Under the pieces are notes generated by a model. It was not told the DNA's origin. It ran no database searches and was given only the letters and a program-made list of their open reading frames with translations. 64,000 bases of DNA from Microbacterium hydrocarbonoxydans (GTDB lineage: Bacteria > Actinomycetota > Actinomycetes > Actinomycetales > Microbacteriaceae), in assembly GCF_904831005.1 (NCBI RefSeq), contig NZ_LR882982.1:2480001-2544000 (forward strand), written 5' to 3'. Position numbers and translations under genes: made by a program. Shown piece by piece: positions 11,302-21,040 of this stretch; the first letter of the stretch is position 1; each line of letters begins with the position of its first letter.

Positions 11302-12404
11302 TGGATCACGAGAAGCAGCGGGCTCGATACGTCGCGGGGAGCGAAGGCGCACCACCCGTGCCGCCTCCCGGCGGCTACCGCAATGCTCGTCGGCCCTCCG
11401 GCCCTGACCTGCCCTCGCCCGCCGTTCCCGGCCTCACGGCGACAGCCACGGCAGAGCCGGCGAAGAAGACCGCGAATCCGCTCGGGTGGATCGCGCTCGT
11501 CACCGGCATCCTGTTCGCCGTCATCCTTCTGATCACCCTCGCCGCCGGCGGCACGGATGCGCTCTACGGCGTCACGATGCTGACGCTGCAGCTCGTCGTC
11601 GTCGCCGTCATCGTCGGCGCGCTGTTCTCGGCGCGAGCGCGCACGTTCGCCGCGATCGCCCTCGCGATCACGGTGGTGTTCAACGTCGCGACGGTCGGCG
11701 GCATCGGCGCCGTGCGCACCTCGGCCACCGGCAGCTACGACGGCATGAAGAGCGACGAGCAGAAGCACGAAGAGGCCTACCCCGGCATCAAGGACCAGAA
11801 CCCGCGGGATGCTCTCGACCAGCAGTCCCTCGAAGAGGTGCGCGCTGCGGCCGACGCGCTGTTCGCCGACGTGCGCGAACGCGTCACCGACGAGTTCGGC
11901 TACGAATGGGTGCAGGTCGGCGAGGAGGATCTGCGCCCCGAGCGCAACGGCTACGGGGGCGAATCGATGCTCATCGAGTACACGTCCGTCGGCTGGGCGA
12001 CCACAGAGCCCATTCACGACTACGGCGTGAAGCTGCAGGTCATGGATCTGATCGACGACGTCGTCGCCGAGCACGGGCTGTCGTACCTCTATTCGTTCAA
12101 CGACGAGTACTCGGGCATCGAACCCGCCATGAAGCAGAAGCTCTACGGCAGCGAAGACCCACGCCTGCAGCACACCTGGGAGTACTACGCCGAGAACTAC
12201 CCCGAGCCGATGCGCTTCTACGCCAACATCTTCGACCTCGCGAACGACGCGACCGGAGACTTCCGCACCGCACGAGAGGCGCAGAGCGCACGCACCGGCG
12301 AGCCGTTGGAGGGCCTGCAGATGGTCGTCATCGCGAGCGCTCTTCTCAGCGACGCCGATCGCGCGGAGTTCGAGCAGAGACTGCAGGAGTATCCCGGCTT
12401 CTAG
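11295..12404 (+). CDS. Uncharacterised membrane protein, last gene of the Bat-like operon
   Basis: This 369-residue protein was not recognised. It has a Pro-rich N-terminus, then three hydrophobic segments between about residues 60 and 140 (including LGWIALVTGILFAVILLITL), followed by a long soluble domain of about 220 residues. That domain contains VRERVTDEFGYEWVQVGEED and FNDEYSGIEPAMKQKLYG, loosely resembling actinobacterial LppA-like lipoprotein domains. The 7-bp overlap with the TPR gene ties it to the Bat operon. Confidence 0.7.
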
Positions 12405-12460
12405 AGGGCCGCCCCGTCTTCCGACGCAAATTCCCCCCTGGCGATATTCCGCAGCCTCGG

Positions 12461-12466
12461 TAGACT
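12461..12466 (+). promoter_or_regulatory. -10 box of the WXG100 operon, leaderless
   Basis: TAGACT ends 7 nt before the ATG at 12474, placing the transcription start at or next to the start codon. No ribosome site is present between them. Confidence 0.55.
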
Positions 12467-12473
12467 CGGCCGC

Positions 12474-12764
12474 ATGAGTCCCGTGAAGTCATACGATCCG
12501 GGGCGCATACGGGGGGCAGCAGCTGCGGTGGGGGACGCCAACCGCGGTATCGCTGACGCCTTGGATGCGCTCGATGCAGAAGTGTCCACACTCCGAGCGG
12601 CGTGGAGCGGTGAAGCCTCCGATGCCTATGACGCGGCCCAGGCCCAGTGGTCGGCCCGTCTGGCCGAGATGAACCGCATCCTGGGCCTCGCGTCGGGAGC
12701 AGCCGCGAGCAGCGCCGAGCGCTACGCCCAGGGGCGATCGAAGATCCAGGCGAGGTGGGCATGA
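12474..12764 (+). CDS. WXG100 family protein (ESAT-6-like)
   Basis: The 96-residue protein has the length and helical hairpin build of WXG100 proteins, with the turn motif W-x-G in LRAAWSGEASDAYDAAQAQW. Proteins of this family are small helical dimers exported by type VII secretion systems. Here no EccC ATPase or other ESX core gene is next to it. It starts a cluster of five genes with 4-bp or short overlaps and follows its own leaderless-type promoter, so it forms a separate unit from the Bat-like operon upstream. Confidence 0.88.
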   Translation: MSPVKSYDPGRIRGAAAAVGDANRGIADALDALDAEVSTLRAAWSGEASDAYDAAQAQWSARLAEMNRILGLASGAAASSAERYAQGRSKIQARWA

Positions 12765-13282
12765 CCGGCGCCGATCAGGCCTCGCTCATCGAACGGATGC
12801 AGCTGCTGCAGGCGCAGAGCGCGGCCCTGCAGGATCAGCTGCGCCAGACGCAGAAAGACGTGGAGCGCGAACTCGCCGAGTACATCCCGCCGAACCCGGT
12901 GCACGTCACGGTGTCGCTCGACGACACCGGATTCCCGGTGGCGCTGGAGGTCGTGGGCCCCGAGGAGGACCGCACCGCCGCGATCTACGCGTCGGCCATC
13001 AGCTCCGCGTTCCAGCTCGCTCAGGCGACCGGGCCCGCGTTGCCGATCGAGGCGTCGACCGCGATCATCGATGCGATCACCTCGGGCCAGGATCTTCCCG
13101 CCACGACGATCTCCGACGACTTCGGACAGTTCTCGGTGACGGCATCCTTCGGTTCCGTGCGCGGAGTCGACGCGAAGGACCAGTGGGTGCAGTCCTGCAC
13201 CGATCAGCTGATCGCGGAGGAGATCCTCCGCGTCGCCCAGCACGCAGCGAAGGCGTCTGACGCCTTCCACCGATTCGAGTAG
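12761..13282 (+). CDS. YbaB/EbfC-like protein linked to WXG100
   Basis: The 173-residue protein begins MTGADQASLIERMQLLQAQ; its ATG overlaps the stop of the WXG100 gene (ATGA). An N-terminal coiled helix (about 5-40) is followed by beta strands such as VHVTVSLDDTGFPVALEVVG and a C-terminal helix. This resembles the YbaB/EbfC fold. In mycobacteria, YbaB-like proteins such as EspL are encoded in ESX clusters and support secretion, which fits the neighbourhood. The family call is by fold pattern rather than a strong motif. Confidence 0.65.
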   Translation: MTGADQASLIERMQLLQAQSAALQDQLRQTQKDVERELAEYIPPNPVHVTVSLDDTGFPVALEVVGPEEDRTAAIYASAISSAFQLAQATGPALPIEASTAIIDAITSGQDLPATTISDDFGQFSVTASFGSVRGVDAKDQWVQSCTDQLIAEEILRVAQHAAKASDAFHRFE

Positions 13283-13290
13283 GGGGAACC

Positions 13291-13614
13291 ATGGCCGATT
13301 ACGACGAGGAAGCGCTGCGCGCTGACGCGAATGACTCCTGGCAGCCGTGGAGTCTGGAGGTGCAGAAGTGGGGCGAGACGATCGACGGCATCGCGCTGGA
13401 CCGGCAGGCGTTCTCTGTCGCCCCGGGATCCGATGAGCTGTTCACCGCTTTCAACACCGCGCTCAGCGCGGTGCGCACGTACCTGAGCGAGGGCGAAGAG
13501 GTCTTCGAGGGCATCGCCCGCGCGCTGCTCGACTCCGCCATCGAGTACATGGAGATGGAAGGCTACGCGGCCGACGAGATCGCCCGTGTCGAGAGGGAGA
13601 TGGCAGCGCTATGA
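13291..13614 (+). CDS. Small WXG100-cluster protein, possible type VII substrate
   Basis: The 107-residue acidic protein is largely helical and lacks a signal peptide. It resembles actinobacterial EspC/DUF2580-size proteins encoded with WXG100 genes. Near the C-terminus it contains YMEME and YAADE, which fit the general YxxxD/E export signal of type VII substrates. A ribosome site (AGGGGGAACC) precedes the ATG. It overlaps the next gene by 4 bp. Function is inferred from context only. Confidence 0.6.
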   Translation: MADYDEEALRADANDSWQPWSLEVQKWGETIDGIALDRQAFSVAPGSDELFTAFNTALSAVRTYLSEGEEVFEGIARALLDSAIEYMEMEGYAADEIARVEREMAAL

Positions 13615-14414
13615 GCAGCTACGTCGACATTCTGCGTGAACAGATCATCTCCCAGCTCGATCAGGCTGAGGACCGCGTCGATCATGCGATCCGCGTGGCA
13701 CCGGGCCTCATCCGCACTGCCGTCGAGGCCGCAGCCAACCACTACCTCGGCACGATCGCCGTGCTGATCCCCGATCCGGTCGTCGACTGGGTCGCCGAGC
13801 AGATCACCGGGGCCGCGCTCGACGCTCTGCGTGACTGCCTCGTGAGGATCGCCATCCTGCGCGAGGCCGCCGCCTACCTCGGAAGTCCCGATGACCTGCG
13901 GGCCGTCGCCGAGAAGCTCGGCGACATCGGCGGGTCCGCGTCTGCGATGGACATCAACAAGGACGCGCTCGACGGCCTGATGTCGTGGGACGACGGCGAG
14001 CCGACCCGGCGCTACGAGACCGCGGTCGAGAACCAGATCCAGGACCTGGCCAAGGTCGCTCCGGCGATGAGCTCGATCAAGGACGTGCTCCGCACGCACG
14101 CCGACGACATCGAGAACTACTACCTGCAGCTGCTCGCGCTGGTCATGGGAGCGGTCGCCGCGATCCTCGGCGTCGTCGCAGCGATTCTCAGCCTCATCGC
14201 GGGTGCGCTCACGTTCGAGACCGGCGTCGGACCCGTGATCGGCATCATCGCGGCGGCCCTGTCGCTCGTGGTCGCCATGGTCGGCGTCGTCACGTCGGGC
14301 ATCGCCGCCGTGCAGCTGTTCGTGACCTCGACGCAGAACACGTCGAACAAGCTCGATGCGATCCAGATCGACACGCTCGAATGGCGGAAGCCGTCCTTTG
14401 CGCAGATCGAGTAG
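13611..14414 (+). CDS. WXG100-cluster protein with C-terminal glycine-rich membrane hairpin
   Basis: The 267-residue protein was not recognised by family. The first about 170 residues are helical and soluble, with SWDDGEP and DIENYY motifs. Two long Ala/Gly/Ile-rich hydrophobic stretches follow (about 176-200 and 203-240), able to form a membrane hairpin, then a short polar tail. Large helical proteins with such hairpins occur as type VII substrates or effectors, for example some long WXG-type proteins, so this is a candidate effector or membrane partner. ATGA overlap couples it to the upstream gene. Confidence 0.55.
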   Translation: MSSYVDILREQIISQLDQAEDRVDHAIRVAPGLIRTAVEAAANHYLGTIAVLIPDPVVDWVAEQITGAALDALRDCLVRIAILREAAAYLGSPDDLRAVAEKLGDIGGSASAMDINKDALDGLMSWDDGEPTRRYETAVENQIQDLAKVAPAMSSIKDVLRTHADDIENYYLQLLALVMGAVAAILGVVAAILSLIAGALTFETGVGPVIGIIAAALSLVVAMVGVVTSGIAAVQLFVTSTQNTSNKLDAIQIDTLEWRKPSFAQIE

Positions 14415-15102
14415 AACGGGTGCGCTGGCGGCATCCGGCCTGCTCGCGCTGCTGCCGTTCATGCTGACGGGATGCGTCGGAGGCTCCGACAGGCCGGAGC
14501 CGACCGAGGTCGTGTCGGAGTACCTGACGGCCATCGCAGCGGGCGACGCAGCGACCGCGACGGCACTCGACGCCGACGCGGTCGCTGCGCAGCACGCGGG
14601 TTCGACCACCGAGGAGATCGGCGACTTCGAGACGCTCCGCACGGATGCGGTGCTGGAGGGCGCGGAGGCACGGATCGAGAGCGTGTCGGTCGAGCCACGC
14701 GCCGCGGCCGTCGGCGGAGACGAGAACCTGCGCCGTGTGCTCTTCACCTACGAGCTCGGCGGCAGAGAGACCAGTGCGTCTCTGCAGGTGAAGTGGGACG
14801 AGTCGTCGTCGACATGGGAGCTCACACAGTCGCTCACGCTGTCGATGTCGATCGAGGCGGTGCAGAGCAAGGTCTCGCTGGAGCCCGCGCCGTTCCGCAT
14901 CGGTGGCGTCGAGGGGATCCTCGCGACGGATGCCGAGGAGGCGCCGCTCCTTTATCTCGTCTACCCCGGGGTCTACCGCATCACATCCGAGATCCCGAAG
15001 GAGCTGCTGGTCCCCGGCACCGACACCGCGCAGACGGTGGTCGCCGAGATGCCCGGCGACGTCTTCGTTCAGTTCGACGTCAGCGAGCTGCCCTCGAAGT
15101 GA
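14398..15102 (+). CDS. Lipoprotein of the WXG100 cluster
   Basis: Read from TTG at 14398, the product is 234 residues and starts with a textbook lipoprotein signal: basic MRRSSR, hydrophobic core, and lipobox LTGC (Cys at about residue 26). GGCGGAAG ends 7 nt before the TTG and serves as ribosome site. An ATG at 14356 is in frame but has no ribosome site and would add 14 mostly polar residues. The mature part has two domains resembling DUF4878 / NTF2-like repeats (VVSEYLTAIAAGDAATA, then a second similar half). It overlaps the upstream gene by 17 bp. It is probably anchored on the outer face of the membrane. Confidence 0.78.
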   Translation: MRRSSRTGALAASGLLALLPFMLTGCVGGSDRPEPTEVVSEYLTAIAAGDAATATALDADAVAAQHAGSTTEEIGDFETLRTDAVLEGAEARIESVSVEPRAAAVGGDENLRRVLFTYELGGRETSASLQVKWDESSSTWELTQSLTLSMSIEAVQSKVSLEPAPFRIGGVEGILATDAEEAPLLYLVYPGVYRITSEIPKELLVPGTDTAQTVVAEMPGDVFVQFDVSELPSK

Positions 15103-15129
15103 GCCTCGGCGACTCCGCCCGCGGTGGCG

Positions 15130-15834
15130 TCAGGCCAGCGAGAGCCCCGCGGCGAGCGCGAACCCGAGCACGGTCGCGAGCCCGGTGACGGTCTTCGCCT
15201 TCTGCTGAGCATCCGGCACCATCGAATCGACGAGCATCACGAGCAGTGCACCGGCCGCGAAGCCGCTCGCCGCCGACCGGAACGCGTCTCCGGTCACACT
15301 CGCGAGCGCGAATCCGGCGATCGTCGCCAGCGCGCAGATCACCGCGATGCCGGACCACAGCAGCAGCACTTTCGACTTCGCCATGCCGCCTTCGAGCAGG
15401 TCGGCAGCAGAGCCGATCGACTCGGGGAGGTTCGAGACCACGATGGCGACGACGAGCGCGATGCTCACCGGCTCACCCGATGCGAGACCGATGCCGAGCA
15501 CCAGCTGCTCCGGGATGCCGTCGAGCAGCGCACCGAGGGCGAGCGGCGCCCCGGCTCCCTGGTTCTTCGACTTGGCCGCTCGCGCATCGAGCACCCTGTC
15601 CGCGAGGAAGTAGGCGAGGGCTCCCACGACCACACCCGCGACGAGCGGAACAGGGCCGGCGAGGTCGAGCCCCTCCTCCCACAGCTCGAACGCGATGGAG
15701 GCCATGAGCGCACCGGCGCCGAAACCCAGCACGATGCCCAGCCAGCGAGGGGGCCACGTGCGCAGCAGGGCGAGAACAGCGCCGACGATGAGGGGTGACG
15801 CGGCGACCACGCCCCACAGAATCGCCTGTGCCAT
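15130..15834 (-). CDS. ZIP family divalent metal transporter-like protein
   Basis: The 234-residue protein has about eight hydrophobic segments and the ZIP layout. The helix-4 motif reads DGIPEQLVLG and the helix-5 motif SNLPESIGS; in ZupT and other ZIPs these are HNxPEG and HExPHE, so the metal-binding histidines are replaced while Pro and Glu remain. It may therefore move a different ion or work differently. GGAGGCGAGAC before the ATG is a good ribosome site. No zinc- or iron-regulator site was recognised upstream. Confidence 0.8.
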   Translation of the reverse strand: MAQAILWGVVAASPLIVGAVLALLRTWPPRWLGIVLGFGAGALMASIAFELWEEGLDLAGPVPLVAGVVVGALAYFLADRVLDARAAKSKNQGAGAPLALGALLDGIPEQLVLGIGLASGEPVSIALVVAIVVSNLPESIGSAADLLEGGMAKSKVLLLWSGIAVICALATIAGFALASVTGDAFRSAASGFAAGALLVMLVDSMVPDAQQKAKTVTGLATVLGFALAAGLSLA

Positions 15835-15949
15835 GTCTCGCCTCCTTCACGGACACTCTGCCACGCGGTGACTCGTGCCGCCTGCATCACTGCTCGATCG
15901 CCGGGGTGGGTATGCCTGGCGCTGGCGCCGGCGCCGGCGCTGGTGCCGA

Positions 15950-16020
15950 GATCCGGTAAACCGCTCCAGATCCGGAAACGAAGGCCACCGGCATCCGCTC
16001 CTCGCGCGGTTGGCCGGATC
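15950..16020 (+). repeat. 71-bp inverted-repeat element, copy 1
   Basis: The ends are GATCCGGTAAACCGC and GCGGTTGGCCGGATC, near-perfect inverted repeats of 15 bp. The interior contains AGATCCGGAAACGAAGGCCA. The right end has a G where the other clustered copies have A. Confidence 0.88.
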
Positions 16021-16195
16021 TCAAGCGGATGCCGAGGCGCGGATGCCGAGGCGCAACGCCGAGGCAGCGAGACGCCGTCACCCGGGCACCGATGCGCAGC
16101 CACGGCACCGATGGGCAGCCACCCCGGCACCGATGGGCAGCCACGCACCGATGGGCAGCCACCCCGGCACCCCAGCACAGTGATCCGGGCGCCCA

Positions 16196-16266
16196 GATCC
16201 GGTAAACCGCTCCAGATCCGGAAACGATCGCCACCGGCATCCGCTCCTCGCGCGGTTGACCGGATC
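16196..16266 (+). repeat. 71-bp inverted-repeat element, copy 2
   Basis: Same length, orientation and ends as copy 1 (GATCCGGTAAACCGC ... GCGGTTGACCGGATC). The sequence after it repeats that after copy 1, so a unit of about 140 bp has been duplicated. Confidence 0.88.
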
Positions 16267-16422
16267 TCAAGCGGATGCCGAGGCGCGGATGCCGAGGCGC
16301 AATGCCGAGGCGCAATGCCGAGGCAGCGAGACGCCGTCACCCGGGCGCCGTGATGCACCCACCCGGAACCCAAGCACAGTGACCCGGGCACCGAGATCCG
16401 GGCACCGAGATCCGGGCACCGA

Positions 16423-16493
16423 GATCCGGTAAACCGCTCCAGATCCGGAAATGATCGCCACCGGCATCCGCTTCTCGCGCGGTTGACCGGATC
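16423..16493 (+). repeat. 71-bp inverted-repeat element, copy 3
   Basis: Same ends as copy 2, with small interior changes (TGATCG and CTTCTCG). It is preceded by three short repeats of GAGATCCGGGCACC. Confidence 0.88.
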
Positions 16494-16571
16494 TCGCGCG
16501 GATGCAGAGACGGGGATGCCGAGGCGCGGATGCAGAGACGCGGATGCCGAGGCGCGGCACCCGGGCACCCA

Positions 16572-16642
16572 GATCCGGTAAACCGCTCCAGATCCGGAAA
16601 TGATCGCCACCGGCATCCGCTCCTCGCGCGGTTGACCGGATC
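16572..16642 (+). repeat. 71-bp inverted-repeat element, copy 4
   Basis: Almost identical to copy 3. It is followed by tandem CGACCCGGCG-type repeats. Confidence 0.88.
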
Positions 16643-16797
16643 TCGCGGCGACCCGGCGACCCGGCGTCCCGGCGACCCGGCGTCACGGCGACCCGGCGAC
16701 CCGGCGTCACGGCGACCCGTCGTCGCGGCGGGCACGGCGACGCGGCGACCCGGCGTCCCGGCGTCGCGACACCGGAACGCACCGCGGCGCCATGCGC

Positions 16798-17589
16798 TCA
16801 GTCGGCTGCCACGCGATGGATGCCGAGGTCGGTGCGCCCGGGAAGAAGGTCGGATCGAAGCGCTCTGGTGCCGTGATAATCGCCGTCGCGCAGTCGTCGA
16901 TAGCGTCGGCTGGGAGACTCGTCGGCCACTCCGGCGAGCCGGCCGACCAGTCGCGCGCTCTCGGAATCGACGCGGGCCGAGTCCAACCCGTCCGCGTCGT
17001 GTACGACGTGCAGATCGAGCGGCTCGATCCCGGTGTACCAGAGAGTCCCGTGGGTCAGCGGGAACAGCAGCGAGTCCAGATCCCCGCTGATCCCCCGCTC
17101 TCCGATCGAGCGCTCGTCCTCCCCCGCCGTCACGATCACGAGGGCGCGACGCCCGGCGAGCGGGCCCTCGCCGTAGCGCAGCGGCAGACCCGTCGCCGCA
17201 TCCGACGGTCCGTAGGCGAACCCGTTCGTGAGCACCCGATCGAACCATCCTTTGAGGATCGCCGGCGGCCCGTACCACCACAGCGGGAACTGGAGCACGA
17301 CGAGGTCGGCAGCCGCGAGCTTGCGCTGCTCCTCGGCGACGTCGGCCGGCAGCTGGCCTGCCGCATACGCCTCGCCCATCAGGTCGACGACGCTGCCCTC
17401 CCGCCCGAGGGGCTCGCCCAGATCCGGCTCCGCGAGGACGGGGTCGAATCCCTGACCGTACAGATCGGTGGTCTCGACCTCGTGGTCGCGCGACAGAGCC
17501 TCGACCCCGTCTCTGAACAGTCGCGCGTTGAACGAGCTCGACTGGGGATGGGCGTAGATCCAGTGGACCCTGGGGCGTGATGCTGACAC
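16798..17589 (-). CDS. NAD(P)H-dependent quinone oxidoreductase-like flavoprotein
   Basis: The protein has the flavodoxin-like fold of the NQO1/MdaB family: VHWIYAHPQSSSFNARLF at the N-terminus binds the flavin phosphate, and VVLQFPLWWYGPPAILKGWFDRV is the family signature around the isoalloxazine site. It probably reduces quinones or azo compounds by two electrons with NAD(P)H. GTG at 17589 (263 residues) is favoured because AGAGAGG lies six bases upstream; ATG at 17613 would overlap the upstream MFS gene and lacks a good ribosome site. It follows the MFS gene directly, and both are probably controlled by the divergent HxlR regulator. Confidence 0.88.
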   Translation of the reverse strand: MSASRPRVHWIYAHPQSSSFNARLFRDGVEALSRDHEVETTDLYGQGFDPVLAEPDLGEPLGREGSVVDLMGEAYAAGQLPADVAEEQRKLAAADLVVLQFPLWWYGPPAILKGWFDRVLTNGFAYGPSDAATGLPLRYGEGPLAGRRALVIVTAGEDERSIGERGISGDLDSLLFPLTHGTLWYTGIEPLDLHVVHDADGLDSARVDSESARLVGRLAGVADESPSRRYRRLRDGDYHGTRALRSDLLPGRTDLGIHRVAAD

Positions 17590-17602
17590 GGGCGGCCTCT
17601 CT

Positions 17603-19024
17603 TCAGCGGACATCGACGGAACGGGTCTCTGATGCACTCGGCGACGAGCGCCTCCACAGCGGAAGCAGCGCGGCGGCGATCACCGCTCCGGTCGCGACGA
17701 GCAGGGCGACGAGGAAGCCGCGCGACCCGCCCACGATCGACGCGATCGTGCCGAGCACAGCGATGCCGAGACCTCCGCCGAGGGCGAATCCGACCTCCTG
17801 GACAGCTCCCACCTGACCGGCGTCGTCTTCGGTCGTGACGTCGAACAGAGTGGTTGCGGCGAGAGTCGCCGCGACCCCGAACCCCGCACCGACGAGCACG
17901 AGGGGGATCGCGACCAGCTCGACACCCGTCGACAGCCACGCGAGTCCCGCGCCCTGCACGACCAGGGCGAGCACGGTGAGCGTCGGCGAGGTCAGCCATC
18001 GCAGGAACAGGGGTGCGAGCACCCCGCCCAGCGCGATCGCCACCGCCTGCGGGAGGATCGCGATGCCGGCTTCGGCCGCGCTGAATCCCCGGACATCCTG
18101 CAGGTGCAGGCTCAGCAGCAGAACGGATGCCGTCGACACCCCGCTGCTCGCCACGATCCGCACGATCGCCGGGCTGAACCCGTTGACGGCGAAGAGCCGC
18201 ATGTCGATGAGGGGCTCGGCGAGAGTGCGCTGGCGGCGGATGAAGAAGATGAGAGTCGCGACGGCGATGACGCCGGCGACGGTGGCGGCGACGGGAGCGG
18301 CGAGCACCTCGTGCAGCGCGAAGACGAGGGACCCGAGCGCGACGATCGACGACACGATGCTGAGCACGTCCCACGACGGACGACGGGAGCTGCGGGAATC
18401 CGGCACGAGCCAGATCGCGAGCACCCCGGCGACGACCGCGAGCGGCACGCTGCCGAGAAGCAGCCACCGCCACCCCGGGCCCTCGGTCACCAGTCCGCCG
18501 AGCACTGGCCCCAGTGCGCTGCCGGTGCCGAACGTCGCTGTCCACAGCCCGTATGCCAGCACCCGCTGCCGTGCGTGATAGTGCGCTCCGATCGTGGCGA
18601 CGACGCCGGCCACGACGAAGGCCTCGGCGACCCCCAGGAGCGCGCGGACGACGATCAGCAGCATCCCGTCCTGAGCGAACCCGCCGACGAGGTTGAGCAC
18701 GGCGAAACCCACGAGGCCGAGAAGCACGATGCGCTTGCGACCGAAGGCGTCACCGATCCTGGCGGCGATGATCAGGGTCGCGGCCAGCGACAGGGCGTAG
18801 ACGTCGACGAGCCAGAGCGCTCCGCTGTCGGACAGGACGAGGTCGCCACGGATCGCGGGCAGAGCGGTCGACATGCTGCTGATCGCGAGCGCCCCGATCA
18901 GGATGCCGAGGAGCAGCGGGATCATGGCGAGCCACGGATGCGGGGTCGTGCGCGGACGAGCGGATGCCGTGGGGATCGGGGAAGTCACCGCATCAGTCTC
19001 GTGCTCTGAGTACACTTCAGACAA
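17603..19024 (-). CDS. MFS transporter, DHA2-type 14-helix drug efflux pump
   Basis: The frame gives up to 473 residues with about 14 hydrophobic segments, as in DHA2 drug:H+ antiporters. Signatures include LWLVDVYALSLAATLI in helix 2 (the WxxxxYxL pattern of DHA2 pumps), GRIGDAFGRKR-like AARIGDAFGRKRIV in loop 2-3, and VLGGLVTEGPGWRW in helix 5. The longest frame begins at TTG 19024; GTG at 18988 is an alternative and neither has an obvious ribosome site, so the N-terminus is uncertain. It is divergent from an HxlR regulator and precedes a quinone reductase-like gene, suggesting export of a redox-active toxic compound. Confidence 0.88.
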   Translation of the reverse strand: MSEVYSEHETDAVTSPIPTASARPRTTPHPWLAMIPLLLGILIGALAISSMSTALPAIRGDLVLSDSGALWLVDVYALSLAATLIIAARIGDAFGRKRIVLLGLVGFAVLNLVGGFAQDGMLLIVVRALLGVAEAFVVAGVVATIGAHYHARQRVLAYGLWTATFGTGSALGPVLGGLVTEGPGWRWLLLGSVPLAVVAGVLAIWLVPDSRSSRRPSWDVLSIVSSIVALGSLVFALHEVLAAPVAATVAGVIAVATLIFFIRRQRTLAEPLIDMRLFAVNGFSPAIVRIVASSGVSTASVLLLSLHLQDVRGFSAAEAGIAILPQAVAIALGGVLAPLFLRWLTSPTLTVLALVVQGAGLAWLSTGVELVAIPLVLVGAGFGVAATLAATTLFDVTTEDDAGQVGAVQEVGFALGGGLGIAVLGTIASIVGGSRGFLVALLVATGAVIAAALLPLWRRSSPSASETRSVDVR

Positions 19025-19043
19025 GTACGGTCATTCGGGGTAC

Positions 19044-19065
19044 ATAGTAACCGAATGGATACTAT
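19044..19065. promoter_or_regulatory. Dyad operator between MFS and HxlR genes
   Basis: ATAGTA-10-TACTAT is a perfect 6-bp dyad in the 68-bp divergent gap. AT-rich dyads containing TAGTA and TACTA are known for HxlR family regulators such as YodB of Bacillus subtilis. It is well placed to control both directions. Confidence 0.7.
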
Positions 19066-19092
19066 CGCGACGATGAGCAGGGGGCTGAGGCG

Positions 19093-20980
<1,888 letters not shown>

Positions 20981-20993
20981 CACCCGAACGGAT

Positions 20994-21040
20994 CCCCGTC
21001 CGACCACCGACCCTCAGCGCGGCGTCGGTGGTCGGCGGGG
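20994..21040. terminator. Bidirectional terminator between argG and GntR gene
   Basis: CCCCG-T-CCGACCACCGAC pairs with GTCGGTGGTCGG-CGGGG around a 12-nt loop, giving a 17-bp stem with one bulged base. It lies exactly between two convergent genes. There is no strong T-run, as is common in high-GC actinobacteria. Confidence 0.7.

Larger units (their letters stand above)
15835..16797. other. 0.96-kb non-coding repeat island
   Basis: No gene was found here. The open frames through it are translations of repeats. The island holds four 71-bp inverted-repeat elements (listed separately), a duplicated stretch of GGATGCCGAGGCGC units following elements 1 and 2, repeats of GGCACCGATGGGCAGCCA (about 16097-16165) and short tandem units of GACCCGGCGTCCCGGC type (about 16648-16770). 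It lies downstream of the quinone reductase-like gene and upstream of the ZIP gene. Confidence 0.75.

Noticed and set aside
12474..15102. Complete ESX/type VII secretion locus
   Set aside because: No EccB, EccC, EccD, EccE or mycosin gene is encoded; only WXG100-associated small proteins are seen.
15875..16782. Several long open frames on both strands in the repeat island
   Set aside because: They translate the 71-bp elements and tandem repeats and show the periodic Arg/Pro/Gly composition of repeats; no known domain.
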